In this document: positions 1 to 10,723 of the stretch, piece by piece
How positions within the stretch are numbered: position 1 is the stretch's first letter
How the letters are laid out: each line of letters begins with the position of its first letter
NCBI GenBank assembly: GCA_020725525.1
Contig: DYEX01000127.1
Coordinates: forward strand, 1-64,000
DNA from: Desulfovirgula sp.
Lineage (GTDB): Bacteria > Bacillota > Desulfotomaculia > Desulfotomaculales > Desulfovirgulaceae
DNA length: 64,000 bases
Reading direction: 5' to 3'
Program-made: the position numbers and the translations under genes
The notes under the pieces: model-generated
What the model saw: only the letters and a program-made list of their open reading frames with translations
Databases searched by the model: none
What the model was told of the DNA's origin: nothing

Positions 1-140
1 GGGTATTCGATGGAAATGCCGGCGGAATTTGAAAATTATTTTTGTGATTACCGGTTTAAAATGAGAATTTCCTTTGTTCCACCAGTTGGTTGCCCCAATT
101 TAATTTGAAGATTTTCCCCGAATCAATTTGAAAATCTACA
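1..140. mobile_element. Terminal end of an IS21-like insertion sequence (body lies left of the window)
   Basis: This AT-rich non-coding stretch ends in AATCAATTTGAAAATCTACA. Read on the minus strand it starts TGTAGATTTTCAAATTGATT and contains a second related copy (AAAATCTTCAAATTAAATTG) directly after it. Multiple tandem terminal repeats with a TG...CA end are known for the IS21 family. Immediately to the right the helicase reading frame opens without its ATPase half, so this is probably the junction of an insertion. No transposase is visible because the window starts here. Confidence 0.5.
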
Positions 141-149
141 CGCTACCGG

Positions 150-2939
150 GTGGCGAAAGCGTTCCTCGACTACTTCCGCAAACACCTCGCCATTAATACT
201 CCTTGCCTTCAGGAGACTGTCCAGCAACAGTTACGGAAGCGGGTAAGCCAGGAAATCAACGACCAGTGGTATGGGGAAGATGAACTTTTTTGGCGCGGGA
301 AGCGGTTTATCCTAACCGGCCTCATTGACCCGCAGGCCAATGCCAGGAGCCTCGGGGAGAGAAGCTTAATTGGGCGATATTTACGCCGCGAGTTGAGCCT
401 TTCGCCAGCCACGTACTGGGAGTGTGTTACCCGTTTGGTGGACATTCTCTGCGCGCAAGGATTGCTGGTGAGGTACCGGGAAAAAGAAACAGAGTACGTG
501 CAGCTTGAGGCTGCTGCGCTTGTGTGGCGCCTCGGCGATGGAACGCCCCCGCTACCGGACCCCATATATTCACGCCGTGTGGCAAGCCCGGCTTACCTTG
601 AGGCACAGCGCAAGATCAATGTCTTCTTCCGGGACTTTTATCGCCTGGCGGCGCGGCGGCTGCAGCGCATGAACGGGAAAGAGCATACTGCCCAGATATC
701 TTACGAAGAGCGGCAGAAACGTGAGGATTATTTCCGGAAAGGTATTTTAAAGTGTCTCTTTTGCTCCCCTACAATGGAGCTTGGCATTGACATTTCCGAC
801 CTACAAGTAGTACACCTGCGGAATGTGCCGCCTACGCCGGCCAACTACGCTCAACGAAGTGGGCGGGCGGGACGCCGCGGCGATCCCGCCCTGGTGCTGA
901 CCTACTGTGCTGCCCGCAGCGGGCACGATCAGTATTTCTTCCGGCACCGGGAAGCGATGGTGGCTGGTGCTGTGCAAAGCCCCCGCATTGATCTCGGTAA
1001 CGAGGACCTTATCAGGGCTCATGTGCACGCTATTTGGTTAGCTAAAACGGGACTTCCTTTACAATCGTCAATTGCCGACCTTTTAGAGACAGGATTTGAG
1101 GGACATCCGCTTAAAGAAGAGGTCAAAGATCAAATAAACTTATCCGAAGAGCGCCTTAAAGAGTGCATAAGGGAAGCTCGCGCGGTGTTGACGACCTGCG
1201 AACCGGATTTAGCGGCAAGCGGTTGGTACAGCGATGAATGGCTTGAGGCTACCATTCACAGCGCGGCAAAGGCCTTTGATAACGCCTTTGAACGCTGGCG
1301 CGAGCTTTACCGTGCAGCTATGAACCAGTTACAAGAGGCTCAACATATTTACTACCATGCACGCCGCCGCGATCAGCAGGAAGAGGCACGGCAAAAGATG
1401 GAAGAAGCCAACCGCCAGCGCAATCTTCTCCTTAATGAGGCTGGCCGCGAAGAATCCGACTTTTATCCTTACCGCTATCTTGCTAGCGAAGGTTTTCTGC
1501 CTGGCTATAACTTCCCTCGCCTGCCGCTGCGGGCATACATTCCCCGGGGGGATGGTGAGTTTATCGCGCGGCCCCGTTTTCTGGCTATCAGCGAGTTTGG
1601 ACCTCGTAACATTATTTATCACGACGGGGCCAAGTACGAGGTGGTATCCTTCATTCTTCCTCCGGGTGGACTTGAGGCACGGCGAAAGAAAGCCAAAGTT
1701 TGCCACATTTGCGGTTTTTACCACGAAGAGCCCACCGTGGACCTTTGTACCAACTGCGTTACCCGGCTGGATGCTTCAAATAGCGAGGTTGTGGTTGCCC
1801 TGGACATGCCCAGCGTTAAAACGCGCCGTCGCGAGCGCATTACCTGTGAAGAAGAAGAGCGGGCCCGGCGGGGATATCGGATACAAACGTACTTTTCTTT
1901 TGCCCCGGGTTCCGGGAGTGAATACCGCATGTTCTCTGCTGAAGTACGTGATGATGCAAACATGCCGGTGCTGCGCATGGTCTACGCTCCCTCAGCATGG
2001 CTTTACCGTCTTAATCACGGCTGGCAAAATCGTCCACCCTCGGAGCATTTTCTGATCAATTTGGATACGGGCGAACTCTGGCGCGGGGCAATACCGGGGG
2101 AGGAAGAAGGACAGACCGCCTTGCCAGCAAGGCGTGAAACCTTGCGCTTGGTGGTGCGGGATACGAAAAACGTCCTGCTCATCTACTTCCTTAATCCCGA
2201 CTGGCGCGGCAACGAGAACTTTATGGCTACGCTACAGTATGCTTTGCAACGGGGCATGGAAAAGGTTTTCCAGGTGGAGGAAGAAGAAATTGCTTCTGAG
2301 CGCATTGGTGCAGGGGAGTTCCGGGCCATCCTTTTCTGGGAGGCAGCGGAAGGCGGAGTGGGTATTTTGCGGCAACTGGTGGATGATCATTGCGCCCTGG
2401 CGTTGGTAGCACAGGCGGCCCTGGAGCGCTGCCACTTTGGCGAAGGTGAAAAAGATACTTGTGTAAGAGCCTGCTACGAATGCCTTCTCTCCTACACCAA
2501 CCAAAGCGACCACTCCAGGCTTGACCGCCATCTGGTGCGGGATGCGCTAAAGCAGTTGGCCAATAGCGTTACCCATCTACGCACAGGGCAACGTTCTTAT
2601 GAGGAACAATATCGCTGGCTCCGCTCCTTAACCGATTCCCGCTCTGAACTTGAGCGGCGGCTTGTGGATCACCTTTATCAGACCAAACGGCGCCTGCCTG
2701 ATGATGCGCAAAAAATGCTTAAAGATTACCCTGCTATTCCTGATTTCTTCTACGAGCCAAATGTCTGCATCTATTGTGACGGCAGTGTGCACGACGAGCC
2801 ACAGCAAAAAGAAAAGGACCGCGTTGCGCGGCAAGAACTTAAAGAACTCGGTTATCGGGTTGTTGTCGTCCGCTATGATCGGGATCTGGAAGAGCAGGTG
2901 CGGGAATACCCTGACGTGTTTGGCGAGGGGAGGAAGTAG
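150..2939 (+). pseudogene. 5'-truncated helicase with DUF1998 region and C-terminal Vsr-like nuclease domain (DrmA/DrmB- or DruE-like)
   Basis: The 929-residue frame begins at GTG 150 but contains only the second RecA-like half of a superfamily 2 helicase. Motif V (TMELGIDISD) is near residue 210 and motif VI (QRSGRAGRRG) at 235-244. No Walker A or DEAH box is present. A Cys-x2-Cys...Cys-x2-Cys zinc site lies near residues 516-535. Near residue 770 is the cysteine-rich end typical of DUF1998 (CVRACYECLLSY). The last 100 residues look like a Vsr/DUF559 nuclease fold (IPDFF near 861, CDGSVHD near 875). The frame is open back to an insertion-like end at about 140, so the ATPase half was probably separated by insertion. 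It leads the block with the SNF2 helicase and methylase, as in DISARM-related loci. Whether the fragment is expressed is unknown. Confidence 0.7.
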
Positions 2940-2944
2940 CCACG

Positions 2945-5806
2945 GTGTCTCTTTTTAGTGTAGGTTCCGTTGTGCAGTCCCGGGGACGGGAATGGGTGGT
3001 GGTGCCTTCTGAGGACCCGCAAGTTTTGCTCCTCCGTCCTTTAACTGGAGGGGAGGGAGAAGAATGCGGTATTTATCTCCCTTTGGTGAGGCTGGGGCTG
3101 GAGCGGATTGAGCAGGCTGTTTTTCCACTTCCCAAAGCCGAGGAAGTTGGTGACGCTGTAGGTATAGAATTGCTCTTTGACGCTGCCCGCCTCATTTTAA
3201 GAGATGGGGCTGGACCTTTTCGCTCCTTAGGGCGCGTATCAATTCGTCCCAGAGCCTACCAGTTCGTGCCCCTTTTGATGGCCCTGCGACTTAATCCGGT
3301 ACGCATGCTTATAGCTGACGATGTGGGCGTGGGAAAGACTGTCGAAGCCCTTCTCATTGCCCGCGAGCTGCTGGATCGGGGAGAGATAAAGCGATTGTGT
3401 GTCCTCTGCCCTCCTTACCTCTGCGAACAGTGGCAAATGGAGCTAAAGGAAAAGTTTCATCTTGAGGCGGTGGTGGTGCGCTCTGGAACTGTAAGCCAAC
3501 TGGAGCGCCATTTGCCGCAGGGTGAATACAGTATTTTCAGCTACTATGAGTACCTGGTGGTCAGTATCGACTACGTGAAGTCCGAACGGCACCGGGATAA
3601 CTTTATCCTCCACTGCCCCGAATTTGTCATTGTAGATGAGGCACATGGTGCAGCCAAGCCGGGATCTAGCGCGCGGGCCCAGCAGCAGCGCCACGAATTA
3701 TTGTGCCGACTGGCCGCAAAACCGGACCGCCACCTTATCCTTTTAACGGCCACGCCACACAGCGGCATCGAGGAATCATTTTTGTCACTTTTAGGGCTTC
3801 TTAAGCCGGAGTTTTCCCGATTGGACCTTTCGCGTCTCGAGGGGAAAAAGCTCGATGAGCTGGCGCGGCATTTCATCCAGCGGAAGCGCGCGGACATTGT
3901 CCATTGGCTAAATGAAGAGACGCCGTTTCCTCAGCGGGAATACCTTGAGAAAACTTACCTGCTCTCTTCCCGTTATCGTGAGCTTTTTGACCGGGTATAC
4001 CAGTTTACCCAGGATCTGGTTAACACTAGCCAACGCCTCCAGGGCTGGCGCAGGCGCATTCGCTTTTGGGCTGCGCTATCTCTATTGCGCTGCGTGATGT
4101 CCAGCCCTGCTGCGGCGGCAGCGGCGCTGTACGAACGGTCAAGAAAGGGCGGCTCCGTGGAGGAAGAAGGGGTGTCCGATGAGCTTTACCTCCCTTATAT
4201 TTACGAGCCAACCGATGCAGAGACGCTTGATACCCAGCCCGCCCACATCATCGAGGAAAGCGAAGCGGACCTCACCCAAAGTGAGCGGCGCCAGTTGCGT
4301 AAATTTGCCCAGCTGGCCGAAAGTATTAAAGGCACGGAGGATGATATTAAACTTACTAGATGCACAGCATTAATTGCGGAACTTTTGCGCGAGGGATATC
4401 ACCCCATTGTCTGGTGCCGTTACATTGCCACCAGTGATTACGTAGCCGCCGAGCTGGAAAAGCGCCTTGAGCCGCTCTTCCCGGGCTTGAAGGTTTTTTC
4501 CGTCACCGGGTCCCTCCCCGAAGAAGACCGGCGGGAGCGGGTGGCCGAACTGGCAAATTATCCTTACCGCGTGCTTGTGGCTACCGATTGCCTCAGCGAA
4601 GGGATTAACCTGCAGGATCATTTTACCGCTGTTATCCATTACGATTTGCCGTGGAACCCCAACCGGCTTGAGCAGCGTGAGGGAAGGGTGGATCGTTTTG
4701 GGCAGCGTGCCAGGGTCGTAAAAGCCATTCTCTTTTACGGCCAGGATAATCCGGTGGACGGGGCTGTGCTGGATGTCCTCTTACGCAAAGCGCATGCCAT
4801 TCACAAAACCCTGGGTATCTCTGTGCCCGTGCCTATGGATAGCGAAGCCGTCCTTGAGGCTATCTACAGGGCGCTTTTTTCGCGGGCTTCGAGGTTCAAA
4901 GAGCAGGTGGTGCAGTTAAGGCTCTTTGAGGATATGGAGGTAGAGGAGTTTCACCGCCGGTGGGATCGGGCTGCGGAACGCGAAAAGGAAAGCCGGACCC
5001 GTTTTGCCCAGCGGTCTCTCAGGCCAGAAGAAGTGCAGCGCGAGCTGTTAGAAATGGATGCCGTATTGGGCGATCAAAAGGCAGTGGAAAGGTTTGTGCT
5101 AAATGCCTGCCAGCGACTGGGGTTTGGGATAAAGCCCGGGCCAAACGAAGTATTTACCATAACACCGCCGCCGGGAAACGCCCTTCCCGATTTCCTCCAG
5201 AGTATGCTCCCCCGTGCGGACTGGTGCATTACTTTTAAGACACCACCACCGCAAGAAGGAGTGGATTACCTGGGGCGTAATCACCCCTTTGTGGTGGCCC
5301 TGGCTCGCTACCTTTTGGAGGCCGCTCTTTCTCAAGGAGCTGCTGCGCCGGCTAGCCGGTGCGGTGTCATAAAGACGATGGTCGTGCAAAGGAGAACGGT
5401 GCTGCTTCTCTTGCGGCTGCGCTTCTTATTGGAGCAGCCGGACAAAAGGCCTCTTCTGGCTGAAGAGGTTGTAGTTACTGCTTTTTATGGGTTCCCTCCC
5501 GATCGTTTGGAATGGCTAAACGAAAAGGAGACGCTTACTCTTCTCCAGGATGCCCGCGCCGATGCCGCCATTACACCACGGGAACGCCGCGAGGTTTTGG
5601 AAGAAGTGCTTGGCTGGTGGCGCGACCTTTTGCCCGGCCTTCAAGAATTTGCCCGGCAGCGGGCTAAAAAGCTGGAGGATGCCCACCGGCGGGTGCGGGC
5701 AGCCGCGCGCTTGGCGCGCCGGGGCTTGAGCGTGCGTCCCCAGTTGCCCCCGGATCTTCTGGGCCTTTTAGTGCTGCAACCCGTTCCCAAAGGGGTGAGG
5801 AAATGA
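2945..5806 (+). CDS. SNF2-family helicase, DrmD-like, of a DISARM-related defence locus
   Basis: A 953-residue superfamily 2 ATPase. Walker A reads DDVGVGKT near residue 125, motif II VDEAH near 228, motif III LTATPHSG near 270, and motif VI RLEQREGRVDRFGQ near 572. These are Snf2/RapA-type motifs, expected to act as a double-stranded DNA translocase. The N-terminus is a small beta-rich region of about 70 residues before the helicase core. The GTG start lies 5 bp after the upstream gene, and the stop overlaps the methylase start by 4 bp (ATGA), so the genes are translationally coupled. Size, order and partner methylase resemble drmD-drmMI of class 1 DISARM. A generic Snf2 restriction-associated helicase is the alternative. 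Confidence 0.8.
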   Translation: MSLFSVGSVVQSRGREWVVVPSEDPQVLLLRPLTGGEGEECGIYLPLVRLGLERIEQAVFPLPKAEEVGDAVGIELLFDAARLILRDGAGPFRSLGRVSIRPRAYQFVPLLMALRLNPVRMLIADDVGVGKTVEALLIARELLDRGEIKRLCVLCPPYLCEQWQMELKEKFHLEAVVVRSGTVSQLERHLPQGEYSIFSYYEYLVVSIDYVKSERHRDNFILHCPEFVIVDEAHGAAKPGSSARAQQQRHELLCRLAAKPDRHLILLTATPHSGIEESFLSLLGLLKPEFSRLDLSRLEGKKLDELARHFIQRKRADIVHWLNEETPFPQREYLEKTYLLSSRYRELFDRVYQFTQDLVNTSQRLQGWRRRIRFWAALSLLRCVMSSPAAAAAALYERSRKGGSVEEEGVSDELYLPYIYEPTDAETLDTQPAHIIEESEADLTQSERRQLRKFAQLAESIKGTEDDIKLTRCTALIAELLREGYHPIVWCRYIATSDYVAAELEKRLEPLFPGLKVFSVTGSLPEEDRRERVAELANYPYRVLVATDCLSEGINLQDHFTAVIHYDLPWNPNRLEQREGRVDRFGQRARVVKAILFYGQDNPVDGAVLDVLLRKAHAIHKTLGISVPVPMDSEAVLEAIYRALFSRASRFKEQVVQLRLFEDMEVEEFHRRWDRAAEREKESRTRFAQRSLRPEEVQRELLEMDAVLGDQKAVERFVLNACQRLGFGIKPGPNEVFTITPPPGNALPDFLQSMLPRADWCITFKTPPPQEGVDYLGRNHPFVVALARYLLEAALSQGAAAPASRCGVIKTMVVQRRTVLLLLRLRFLLEQPDKRPLLAEEVVVTAFYGFPPDRLEWLNEKETLTLLQDARADAAITPRERREVLEEVLGWWRDLLPGLQEFARQRAKKLEDAHRRVRAAARLARRGLSVRPQLPPDLLGLLVLQPVPKGVRK

Positions 5807-8800
5807 TGCGCTTTCCGTGCCTAAAAGTTGAAGGTGGTTTGCTAGCACCGGATCTACTCGATCAAATTGCCGAGGGATCAGCACCCGGCCAGCAGCCTGC
5901 CGACTTTGGCCTTGCCGCAAGGTCGCGGCTTGCCGATGAAATAGCGGCCGTGTGGATGGGGGCCCGCAATCACTGGCATGCCTTTCTGCACCGGTTGGAG
6001 CGCCTGCCGGAGTCGGATCCCGCCACCACCGTTACCCGCGATCAGTGGGTCATCCCGCTTTTAAGCCTTCTTGGCTATGATCTTGCCTATGTGCCCCGGG
6101 CAGCCGAGGTTGATGGCCGCACCTTTTTTATCTCTCACCGTGCCGGTTCCAATGAAAGTGCACCGCCCGTGCATATTGTTGGTTGCCGGCAGTCTCTGGA
6201 CCGCCGCCCTCCAGCGGGCCGGTCCCGTCTGGCACCCCATTCTCTGGTGCAAGAATACCTCAACCGCACCGAGCACCTTTGGGGCATCGTGACCAACGGT
6301 TTTACCCTGCGGCTTTTACGGGATTCCCAGCGCATAGCCCGCCAGGCCTATATTGAGTTTGATCTGCAGCGAATGATGGCAGAAGAAAACTATGCCGATT
6401 TTGTGTTGTTTTACCGCCTGGCGCACCGCACGCGCCTGCCGCAGGATATAGCCGCCAGCGACTGCTGGCTTGAGCGCTACTACAATATCACCGTGGTGCA
6501 AGGGGGGCGCATCCGGGATCACCTCCGGAACAACGTAGAAGAAGCCCTTAAAATACTTGGTAACGCCTTTTTGGGCCACCCCCAAAATGGGGGACTGCGG
6601 GATAAAGTGCGCGCAGAGGCGCTCACTTCCCTGGAATTTTACCAGCAGCTTCTCCGCCTTATTTACCGCTTTCTTTTCTTAATGGTGGCTGAGGAACGCG
6701 GCCTTTTAACCGATAATGCTGTTTACCGCAAATATTACAGCATGGAGCGGTTGCGCCGCTTATGCCAGTTTCGCTCAGCCTATACGGAACATACTGATCT
6801 GTGGCTGGGACTTAAGACCATCTTTCACCTCCTGCGAGACGAGCGCCTGGGGGCTGAGCTGGGGCTTCCGCCCTTAAACGGTGACCTTTTTAACCCTACC
6901 TTAACTCCTGACTTAAACGATGTGTACCTTACCAACCGTGACCTTTTAAGAGGCTTCTGGTACCTTTCCATGTACCAGGAGAACGCTCACGCCCCCTGGC
7001 GGCGTATCAACTATGCAGCGCTTGACGTGGAGGAACTGGGAAGCGTATATGAAAGCCTGCTTGATTTTCACCCCCTTGTGCTATGGCCGGGGGAGTATCC
7101 GGAGTTCAGGCTGGAAAGCGGCACGGAGCGCAAGACCACCGGTTCTTATTACACCCCCCGGGAGCTGGTAAATGAGCTGGTGGAAAGCGCCCTTGTTCCC
7201 GTAATCCGGGAACGAGTGGAAAAAGCCAAAACTGCGGCGCAAAAGGAAGAGGTCCTTCTTTCCATAAAAGTTTGCGACCCGGCCTGTGGTTCCGGCCACT
7301 TTCTCCTGGCTGCCGCCCGCAGGTTGGGCCGTGAGCTGGCCAGGATACGTGCCAGTGGAGATGAGCCTACGCCGGATCAGGTGCGCCTGGCCACCCGCGA
7401 GGTCATTGGCCGCTCTATCTACGGGGTGGACAAAAATCCCCTGGCGGTGGACTTATGTAAGGTGGCCCTCTGGATTGAGGGGCACGCTCCGGGTAAACCA
7501 CTTACCTTTCTCGACCACCGTATCAAGTGCGGCGACTCCCTGGTGGGGGTGCTGGACCTTACCGTGCTTAAAAAGGGCATCCCCGATGAGGCTTTTGAAG
7601 CGGTGGCGGGGGATGAAAAGGCAACAGCGCGTGCCCTAAAAAAGCGAAACCGGGAGGAGAAAAGCCAGCTCACCATTTCTTTTAGCCCGGCAAAAGAGCT
7701 TGACCAGTTAGTGGATAAGTACCGGCTTTTGGTCGCCTTACCCGACGACACTCCCGCTCAGGTGCGCCAAAAAGCAGATTACTACCGCGAACTCCAGCAG
7801 CACGGTAGCGCCTGGTGGCATAGGCACACCGCCTGTAACCTCTGGACGGCCGCCTTTTTTGCTCTGCTTACCAGGGAGGCAGGCCAGGGGAATAAGGTAC
7901 CCACCAGCGATACCCTTTCCCGCCAGCTGGAAAACCGTGCTCCCGACCCGCGGGCGGTGGGAACAGCCTGGGGGCTGGCCCAAAAGCACCGCTTTTTCCA
8001 CTGGCCCCTGGAGTTTCCCGAAGTATTTGCCCAGGGCGGGTTTGATGTGGTGCTCTGTAACCCACCTTGGGAGCAAATACAACTTGAGGAAAAAGAATTC
8101 TTTGCTGTGCTGGCACCAGAAGTTGCACGTGCTTTAAATAAGGCGGCGCGGCAGCGCCTGATCAACAGGCTGCCTGAAGAGAACCCCCCGCTCTGGCAGG
8201 AGTACCAGGATGCCAAGCACACTGCTGAGGCCACAAGCAAGTTTCTGCGCGGCAGCGGCCGCTTCCCGCTAACCGCACGTGGGCGTATCAACACCTACAG
8301 CGTCTTTGCAGAGCTTTTCTCCCAGCTTCTCCACCCGGGCGGCCGCGCCGGCGTGGTGCTGCCCACTGGCATTGCCACCGACGACACCAACAAGCACTTC
8401 TTCGCCCACCTGGTGGAGACCGGGCGGCTGGTGAGCCTCTACGACTTTGAAAACCGCGAGGGAATTTTCCCTGGTGTACATAAGAGCTATAAATTCTCCC
8501 TCCTTACCATGCGGGGCCGAGGGGAAGAAAAAACTCCGCAGCGCTTTGCTTTCTTTCTCACCCGCACCGAGCAATTGCGTGACGGCCGCCGCGTCTTTGA
8601 GATGAGCCCGGAAGACTTGGCCCTCTTTAACCCCAACACCCGCACCTGTCCCGTCTTCCGCACCCGCGAAGACGCCGAGCTGACCAAGAAGATCTATCGG
8701 CGCGTGCCGGTGCTGGTAAACGAGCATACGGGGGAAAACCCGTGGAAAGTTTCCTTTACACAAGGCTTATTCAATATGTCTACGGACAGCCACCTCTTCC

Positions 8801-9825
8801 GCACGACGCAGGAGCTGGAGGATCAGGGATACGTGCTCATGCGCGGCCGGGACCTCGGTCGGCCCGACGGCTTCTGTTACGTGCGTGGGGACGAGATCTG
8901 GCTGCCTCTCTACGAGGCCAAGATGATCTGGCAGTTTGACCACCGCTTTGGCACTTATAAGGGCGTATCACCAAATACCACGAGCACCCACCTCCCCACG
9001 CCGCGGGAAGAGGAGTACGCCGACCCGAATTACTTCGTCCTGCCGCGGTACTGGGTGAGGGAGGAGGAGGTAGAGGCATGCCTTAAGCAGTGGAGCCGTG
9101 ACGGCACGCAGCTCCTGTGGGAGTGGAATCGGGGGTGGCTGTTGGGCTGGCGGGACATAACAAACGCCACCAATGAACGTACCGTTATAGCTACTGTTGC
9201 TCCTCGTTTGGGGTGCGGGGATACCTTCTTGCTAATGTTTCCACCAAAACCTACAAGAGAAGTATGTTGTCTAATGGCTAATTTTAACACATTTGTTTTC
9301 GATTATACTGCACGCCAAAAGATTCCAGGTGTGCATTTAAAGTATGTAACTTTTAAGCAACTTCCCGTTATCCCACCCAGCGCCTATACCGAGTCCGACT
9401 TCTTCTTCATCGTCCCCCGCGTCCTGGAGCTGGTCTACACCGCCTGGGACCTGGAAGCGTTTGCGCGGGAGGTCTGGCAGGATTGCCCGCGGGAGCTGCG
9501 CAAAGAGATTGCCCGCCGCTGGCAGGAATGCTGCGGCAGGTCACCAAAAGTCCACCCGGACGCCGAAACGATCCTGCCCTTCCGCTGGGATCCCGAGCGC
9601 CGCGCCATCATCCGCGCCGAGCTCGACGCCTACTACGCTAAACTTTACGGGTTAACCCGCGACGAGCTGCGCTACATCCTTGACCCCAGGGACGTCTTTG
9701 GCCCCGACTTCCCCGGCGAGACCTTCCGCGTGCTCAAAGAAAAAGAAGAGCGCCATTACGGCGAATACCGCACCAGACGCCTGGTCCTGGAGGCGTGGGA
9801 GAGGCTGGTTGGTGGTGGAAAGTAA
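5803..9825 (+). CDS. Large DNA N6-adenine methyltransferase, DrmMI/PglX/Eco57I-like
   Basis: A 1340-residue protein. SAM-binding motif I reads CDPACGSGHF near residue 489 and catalytic motif IV NPPW near 752, the order of amino-methyltransferases of the Eco57I/PglX type. The first 200 residues resemble the nuclease-like N-terminus of such enzymes (TNGFTLRLLRDS), but the expected acidic-x-Lys pair is not evident (HIVGCRQSLD), so this part may be structural. The C-terminal 450 residues would hold the target-recognition domain. It overlaps the SNF2 gene by 4 bp. In DISARM-type systems the methylase marks host DNA so that the helicases act only on foreign DNA; that role is inferred from context. 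Modification specificity cannot be read from sequence. Confidence 0.85.
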   Translation: MMRFPCLKVEGGLLAPDLLDQIAEGSAPGQQPADFGLAARSRLADEIAAVWMGARNHWHAFLHRLERLPESDPATTVTRDQWVIPLLSLLGYDLAYVPRAAEVDGRTFFISHRAGSNESAPPVHIVGCRQSLDRRPPAGRSRLAPHSLVQEYLNRTEHLWGIVTNGFTLRLLRDSQRIARQAYIEFDLQRMMAEENYADFVLFYRLAHRTRLPQDIAASDCWLERYYNITVVQGGRIRDHLRNNVEEALKILGNAFLGHPQNGGLRDKVRAEALTSLEFYQQLLRLIYRFLFLMVAEERGLLTDNAVYRKYYSMERLRRLCQFRSAYTEHTDLWLGLKTIFHLLRDERLGAELGLPPLNGDLFNPTLTPDLNDVYLTNRDLLRGFWYLSMYQENAHAPWRRINYAALDVEELGSVYESLLDFHPLVLWPGEYPEFRLESGTERKTTGSYYTPRELVNELVESALVPVIRERVEKAKTAAQKEEVLLSIKVCDPACGSGHFLLAAARRLGRELARIRASGDEPTPDQVRLATREVIGRSIYGVDKNPLAVDLCKVALWIEGHAPGKPLTFLDHRIKCGDSLVGVLDLTVLKKGIPDEAFEAVAGDEKATARALKKRNREEKSQLTISFSPAKELDQLVDKYRLLVALPDDTPAQVRQKADYYRELQQHGSAWWHRHTACNLWTAAFFALLTREAGQGNKVPTSDTLSRQLENRAPDPRAVGTAWGLAQKHRFFHWPLEFPEVFAQGGFDVVLCNPPWEQIQLEEKEFFAVLAPEVARALNKAARQRLINRLPEENPPLWQEYQDAKHTAEATSKFLRGSGRFPLTARGRINTYSVFAELFSQLLHPGGRAGVVLPTGIATDDTNKHFFAHLVETGRLVSLYDFENREGIFPGVHKSYKFSLLTMRGRGEEKTPQRFAFFLTRTEQLRDGRRVFEMSPEDLALFNPNTRTCPVFRTREDAELTKKIYRRVPVLVNEHTGENPWKVSFTQGLFNMSTDSHLFRTTQELEDQGYVLMRGRDLGRPDGFCYVRGDEIWLPLYEAKMIWQFDHRFGTYKGVSPNTTSTHLPTPREEEYADPNYFVLPRYWVREEEVEACLKQWSRDGTQLLWEWNRGWLLGWRDITNATNERTVIATVAPRLGCGDTFLLMFPPKPTREVCCLMANFNTFVFDYTARQKIPGVHLKYVTFKQLPVIPPSAYTESDFFFIVPRVLELVYTAWDLEAFAREVWQDCPRELRKEIARRWQECCGRSPKVHPDAETILPFRWDPERRAIIRAELDAYYAKLYGLTRDELRYILDPRDVFGPDFPGETFRVLKEKEERHYGEYRTRRLVLEAWERLVGGGK

Positions 9826-9865
9826 GGATTAAGCCTCTTAAGGTTAAGGAAGGAGTGAAATTTAC

Positions 9866-10723
9866 TTGGCGGACTTCCACCTTTTTCGATTGAAGGTATA
9901 CAAGCCAAGGCAAATGAGACTGTTCGTGCAAGATAAGGGCCGTTTAGAAATTCTTAGGGAAGTTATCTTTTCACTACCCTCCGCCGAGCTAAGAAAAGGT
10001 ATTACTTGGCATATTGGGAACATTACCTACCTTGATAAGGATGGGTTATACCTCCGCATTGGCAGAATATCCAAGTCTACAATAGAGACCTATAAAGACG
10101 GCAATTTCGTTGATCAAGAGTTTGAAACGGCGCCTTATACGCATGTTATCCTTGATACCGGGCTGGAGGTATGCGCTATAGCAAAAAAGACAAAGCTCTC
10201 ACGAACGGCTACTGGAATCGCGCATCGGTTTATTGAACTCCTATCGAGATCTGAGCGGGCGCAATTCTATGGTGTAGAATTTGAGATTGATGAAATAAAT
10301 GATCCCGAAGACTTTATCACTCATCTCCGCAAAGCATATCTTATATCAAATTTCTGGGTTGCTTTTTCGCGGCCTAACCCTTTTGATCTTGAATATGATT
10401 TTCTCAAACCAGTTGTAAGTTTCTTAGAAAAATCAAATGGGGATAGAGGTAAAGTCGAAATACAAGCTAAAGACGGATTAAATCATGCTAGCTTGGAGGC
10501 TGTAGTACGATCAGTTGCTACCATAGGTGACGATGCAGGTGCTTTGATTTTGGAAGAAGAAGGCGGCAAAAAGGTCAAAAAACGTTTGAGTGGCAATCCG
10601 GTAGTCATCTCAGAGGAAGACTTAACCGACGATCAGCAGCGTAAGCGATTCTTACAGCGAGTAAGGGAGCTGTACTGGAAAATAAGGGGAAATGGCGGGG
10701 CACACGGTGAACGAAGATATTAA
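9866..10723 (+). CDS. Unrecognised 285-aa protein of the defence block
   Basis: The TTG start is preceded by AAGGAAGGAG at good spacing. I do not recognise the family. The protein is soluble, beta-rich in its first half (repeated short strand-like stretches up to residue 100) and charged in the second half, with an acidic-lysine segment (EEEGGKKVKKR) near residue 235. No transmembrane helix, signal peptide or nucleotide-binding motif is evident. It follows the methylase after 40 bp on the same strand and overlaps the next gene by 32 bp, so the two are coupled. A regulator or sensor for the membrane partner is a guess from context. AT content is higher than in the methylase, which suggests separate acquisition. 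Confidence 0.7.
   Translation: MADFHLFRLKVYKPRQMRLFVQDKGRLEILREVIFSLPSAELRKGITWHIGNITYLDKDGLYLRIGRISKSTIETYKDGNFVDQEFETAPYTHVILDTGLEVCAIAKKTKLSRTATGIAHRFIELLSRSERAQFYGVEFEIDEINDPEDFITHLRKAYLISNFWVAFSRPNPFDLEYDFLKPVVSFLEKSNGDRGKVEIQAKDGLNHASLEAVVRSVATIGDDAGALILEEEGGKKVKKRLSGNPVVISEEDLTDDQQRKRFLQRVRELYWKIRGNGGAHGERRY

Noticed and set aside
1357-2055. 232-codon plus-strand open frame inside the helicase fragment
   Set aside because: Overlaps well-supported helicase/DUF1998 coding sequence in another frame and encodes a composition-biased peptide without motifs.
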